A stretch of DNA of 64,000 nt, from contig NZ_HG917868.1 in assembly GCF_000577895.1 (NCBI RefSeq), positions 1,240,001 to 1,304,000 of the forward strand. Reading direction: 5' to 3'. Positions within the stretch are counted from its first letter, which is position 1, and every line of letters begins with the position of its first letter. The DNA comes from Clostridium bornimense. GTDB taxonomy: Bacteria; Bacillota; Clostridia; Clostridiales; Clostridiaceae. Under the pieces are notes generated by a model. It saw only the letters and a list, made by a program, of their open reading frames with translations, searched no databases and was not told the origin of the DNA. Position numbers and translations under genes: made by a program. Positions 62,364-64,000 of the stretch are shown piece by piece.

Positions 62364-63743
62364 ATGGAGATACTAACAGAAGTCTTTGAAAAAATTAACA
62401 ATATAGTATGGGGGCCACCGTTACTCATACTATTAGTAGGAACAGGAGTATATTTGACTATAAGGTTAAATTTACTTCAGGTGTTCAAATTGCCATTAGC
62501 ATTAAAATATGTTTTTGGAAAAGATGAAGAGAAAACAGATGATAAAGCCAAAGGAGATATATCTTCATTTGCAGCTTTATGTACAGCTTTATCTGCTACT
62601 ATTGGTACCGGTAATATTGTAGGAGTAGCTACAGCAATACAATATGGAGGACCAGGAGCATTATTTTGGATGTGGATTGCAGCTTTTTTTGGAATGGCTA
62701 CAAAATACGCAGAGGGAGTTTTAGCCATAAAGTATAGAGTAGTAGATAAAAATGGAGAAATGTCTGGTGGTCCTATGTATTATATAGAAAAAGGATTAGG
62801 ACTAAAGTGGTTAGGAAAGATTTTTGCACTTTTTGGAATTGGTGTTGCATTTTTTGGGATTGGTACATTTGCACAGGTAAATGCTATATCCAATTCAACA
62901 AAAATATTGTTTAATGTACCATTAGTAATAACAGCTACTATTATAACTATTCTTGTTGCAATTGTTATATTAGGTGGAGTAAAAAGGATATCTAAGGTAG
63001 CAGAAAGTGCTGTGCCATTTATGGCTATATTCTATATATTAGGAGTAATTCTTTTATTAATATGTAACATTAAAGAGATTCCACATGCCATATCGCTTAT
63101 AATAACTAGTGCATTTAATCCTAAGGCAGCTTTAGGTGGAGGTGCAGGAATAACAGTTGCTATTGCAATGCAAAGAGGTGTAGGAAGAGGAGTTTTTTCA
63201 AATGAAGCAGGTCTTGGAAGTGCACCAATTGCTGCAGCAGCTGCAAAGACGAATTCACCAGTAAAGCAAGGATTGATAACTATGACCGGTACCTTTTTTG
63301 ATACAATAATAATTTGTACAATGACTGGACTAGCATTAGTAGTTACAAATGTGTGGAGTAATGGTGCATTAGAAGGAGCAGAATTAACTACAGAAGCATT
63401 TATGATAGGAATACCGATATCATATATAGGAAAATATATTGTTAATATTGGATTAATTTTCTTTGCTTTCACAACTATTTTAGGATGGAATTATTATGGA
63501 GAAAGATGTACAGAATATATTTTTGGGATAAATGGAATTAAGCCATATAGATATATTTATATAGCATTAGTAGCGATAGGTGCATTTTTACCACTAAATT
63601 TAATATTTATAATGGCAGATATAGTAAATGGATTAATGGCTATACCAAATTTAATAGCGTTAATAGGCTTGAGTGGAGTAGTTGCTTATGAAACAAAGAA
63701 ATATTTTGAAGATATAAAGGAAGAGAAGGTTAATATAGAATAA
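62364..63743 (+). CDS. Alanine/glycine:cation symporter (AGCS family)
   Basis: This 459-residue integral membrane Na+ (or H+):alanine/glycine symporter has about 11 hydrophobic segments. AGCS marks include PLLILLVGTGVYLTIRLN near the N-terminus and ALCTALSATIGTGNIVGVA. Further marks are GPGALFWMWIAAFFGMATKYAEG, MSGGPMYYIEKGLG, and GVGRGVFSNEAGLGSAPIAA. The C-terminus is charged and cytoplasmic. The start has GAGGAGG 7 nt upstream, which can be sequestered in the leader. The glycine riboswitch upstream suggests glycine is a transported or sensed substrate. Confidence 0.95.
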   Translation: MEILTEVFEKINNIVWGPPLLILLVGTGVYLTIRLNLLQVFKLPLALKYVFGKDEEKTDDKAKGDISSFAALCTALSATIGTGNIVGVATAIQYGGPGALFWMWIAAFFGMATKYAEGVLAIKYRVVDKNGEMSGGPMYYIEKGLGLKWLGKIFALFGIGVAFFGIGTFAQVNAISNSTKILFNVPLVITATIITILVAIVILGGVKRISKVAESAVPFMAIFYILGVILLLICNIKEIPHAISLIITSAFNPKAALGGGAGITVAIAMQRGVGRGVFSNEAGLGSAPIAAAAAKTNSPVKQGLITMTGTFFDTIIICTMTGLALVVTNVWSNGALEGAELTTEAFMIGIPISYIGKYIVNIGLIFFAFTTILGWNYYGERCTEYIFGINGIKPYRYIYIALVAIGAFLPLNLIFIMADIVNGLMAIPNLIALIGLSGVVAYETKKYFEDIKEEKVNIE

Positions 63744-63746
63744 ATT

Positions 63747-63794
63747 AAGGCTATTGTAGAACATAGATTGTTGTTTTACAATAGCTCTTTTTAT
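63747..63794. terminator. Terminator between the symporter gene and the convergent deacetylase gene
   Basis: GCTATTGTA (63750-63758) pairs with TACAATAGC (63777-63785). A T-run follows on the + strand and overlaps the end of the minus-strand gene. Confidence 0.75.
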
Positions 63795-64000
63795 TAATTT
63801 ATGAAAGTTTGAAAATTACTTTTAAAGGATTCTAAAGACATTGGAGATATCCTAACTCTTTTTAATGAAGTTAATCCTTGACTTATATTAGCCAAACCTG
63901 GTTCAGTTGTTACTGCTAATTTAATCCCTAAAGAAGATACAATATTTTTAGTAGATTCATCATATCTACCAACTGGATAGCAAATAAATTTACTATCTAT
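63794..64000 (-). CDS. Polysaccharide deacetylase, C-terminal part, 5' end outside the window
   Basis: An open minus-strand frame runs from the right edge to a TAA at 63796-63794 and encodes the last 68 residues. It contains FICYPVGRYDESTKNIVSSL, then AVTTEPGLANISQGL, followed by LTSLKRVRISPM. These are the closing motifs of NodB-type polysaccharide deacetylases of the PgaB/IcaB-like kind (FxYPxGxYD ... TTxxGxA ... LxRxRI). The enzyme would remove acetyl groups from a cell-wall or exopolysaccharide GlcNAc polymer. The catalytic metal site is outside the window, so activity cannot be judged. Confidence 0.8.
   Translation of the reverse strand: MDSKFICYPVGRYDESTKNIVSSLGIKLAVTTEPGLANISQGLTSLKRVRISPMSLESFKSNFQTFIN

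Overview
The window is strongly AT-rich, with short intergenic gaps, AAAGGGG/AGGAGG-type ribosome binding sites and frequent GTG/TTG starts. Together with its gene content this points to an anaerobic Clostridium (sensu stricto-like, Firmicutes). Evidence includes [FeFe]-hydrogenase maturases HydE and HydF, a clostridial hemA-cysG-hemC-cobA/hemD-hemB-hemL operon, an anaerobic-style B12 late pathway, an ANTAR nitrogen antiterminator, YtxH/DUF948 proteins and a WXG100/EssC secretion locus. No rRNA, tRNA, CRISPR array, transposase or phage module was seen. A species cannot be assigned from the sequence alone.

Layout. 1-12 kb: the 3' part of a GH18 glycosidase, proA, a small zinc-ribbon protein, the trkH/trkA potassium uptake pair, an AI-2E-family exporter, a DUF815 ATPase, a divergent AraC regulator and GH13 glucosidase, a ferritin-like protein and a permuted NlpC/P60-like protein. 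12-17 kb: YtxH and DUF948, then a nitrogen block (amt, glnB/glnK, glnA, ANTAR regulator). The amt and glnA leaders each contain an intrinsic terminator downstream of a good promoter. In amt, a stem with an A1/G4 hexaloop overlaps the terminator and fits ANTAR antitermination. 16.9-17.3 kb: a non-coding, hairpin-rich, repeat-flanked element. 18-27 kb: hydE-hydF, then the tetrapyrrole operon leading to uroporphyrinogen III and precorrin-2.

27-45.6 kb is the most unusual region. It is a type VII-like (WXG100/EssC) secretion locus carrying a membrane Ser/Thr kinase, a PP2C phosphatase, two FHA-containing proteins, a CpaE/MinD-like protein with a degenerate P-loop, a YukD ubiquitin-like protein, three WXG100 proteins, two further small helical proteins, a TPR protein and a 1326-residue membrane-anchored Ig-like repeat protein. 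Canonical EsaA and EssA were not recognised. The DUF6382/FHA protein may take the place of EssB. It appears split into two transcription units, ending at and restarting around 36.4-36.6 kb.

45.8-58 kb is the late half of cobalamin synthesis and salvage: cobT, cobO, cobU, cobS, a reduced CobU-like protein, cobC, cbiB, cobD and an ApgM-like phosphatase-superfamily protein. A cobalamin riboswitch follows, with btuF, btuC, btuD, a DUF71/COG2102 PP-loop protein and cobQ behind it. No corrin-ring cbi genes are in the window apart from the SUMT in the heme-precursor operon. 58-64 kb: a pentapeptide-repeat protein with a K+-channel-like C-terminus, a nitroreductase, a PflX-like radical SAM protein, a DHH phosphoesterase, a tandem glycine riboswitch with an alanine/glycine:cation symporter, and the C-terminal part of a polysaccharide deacetylase running off the right edge.
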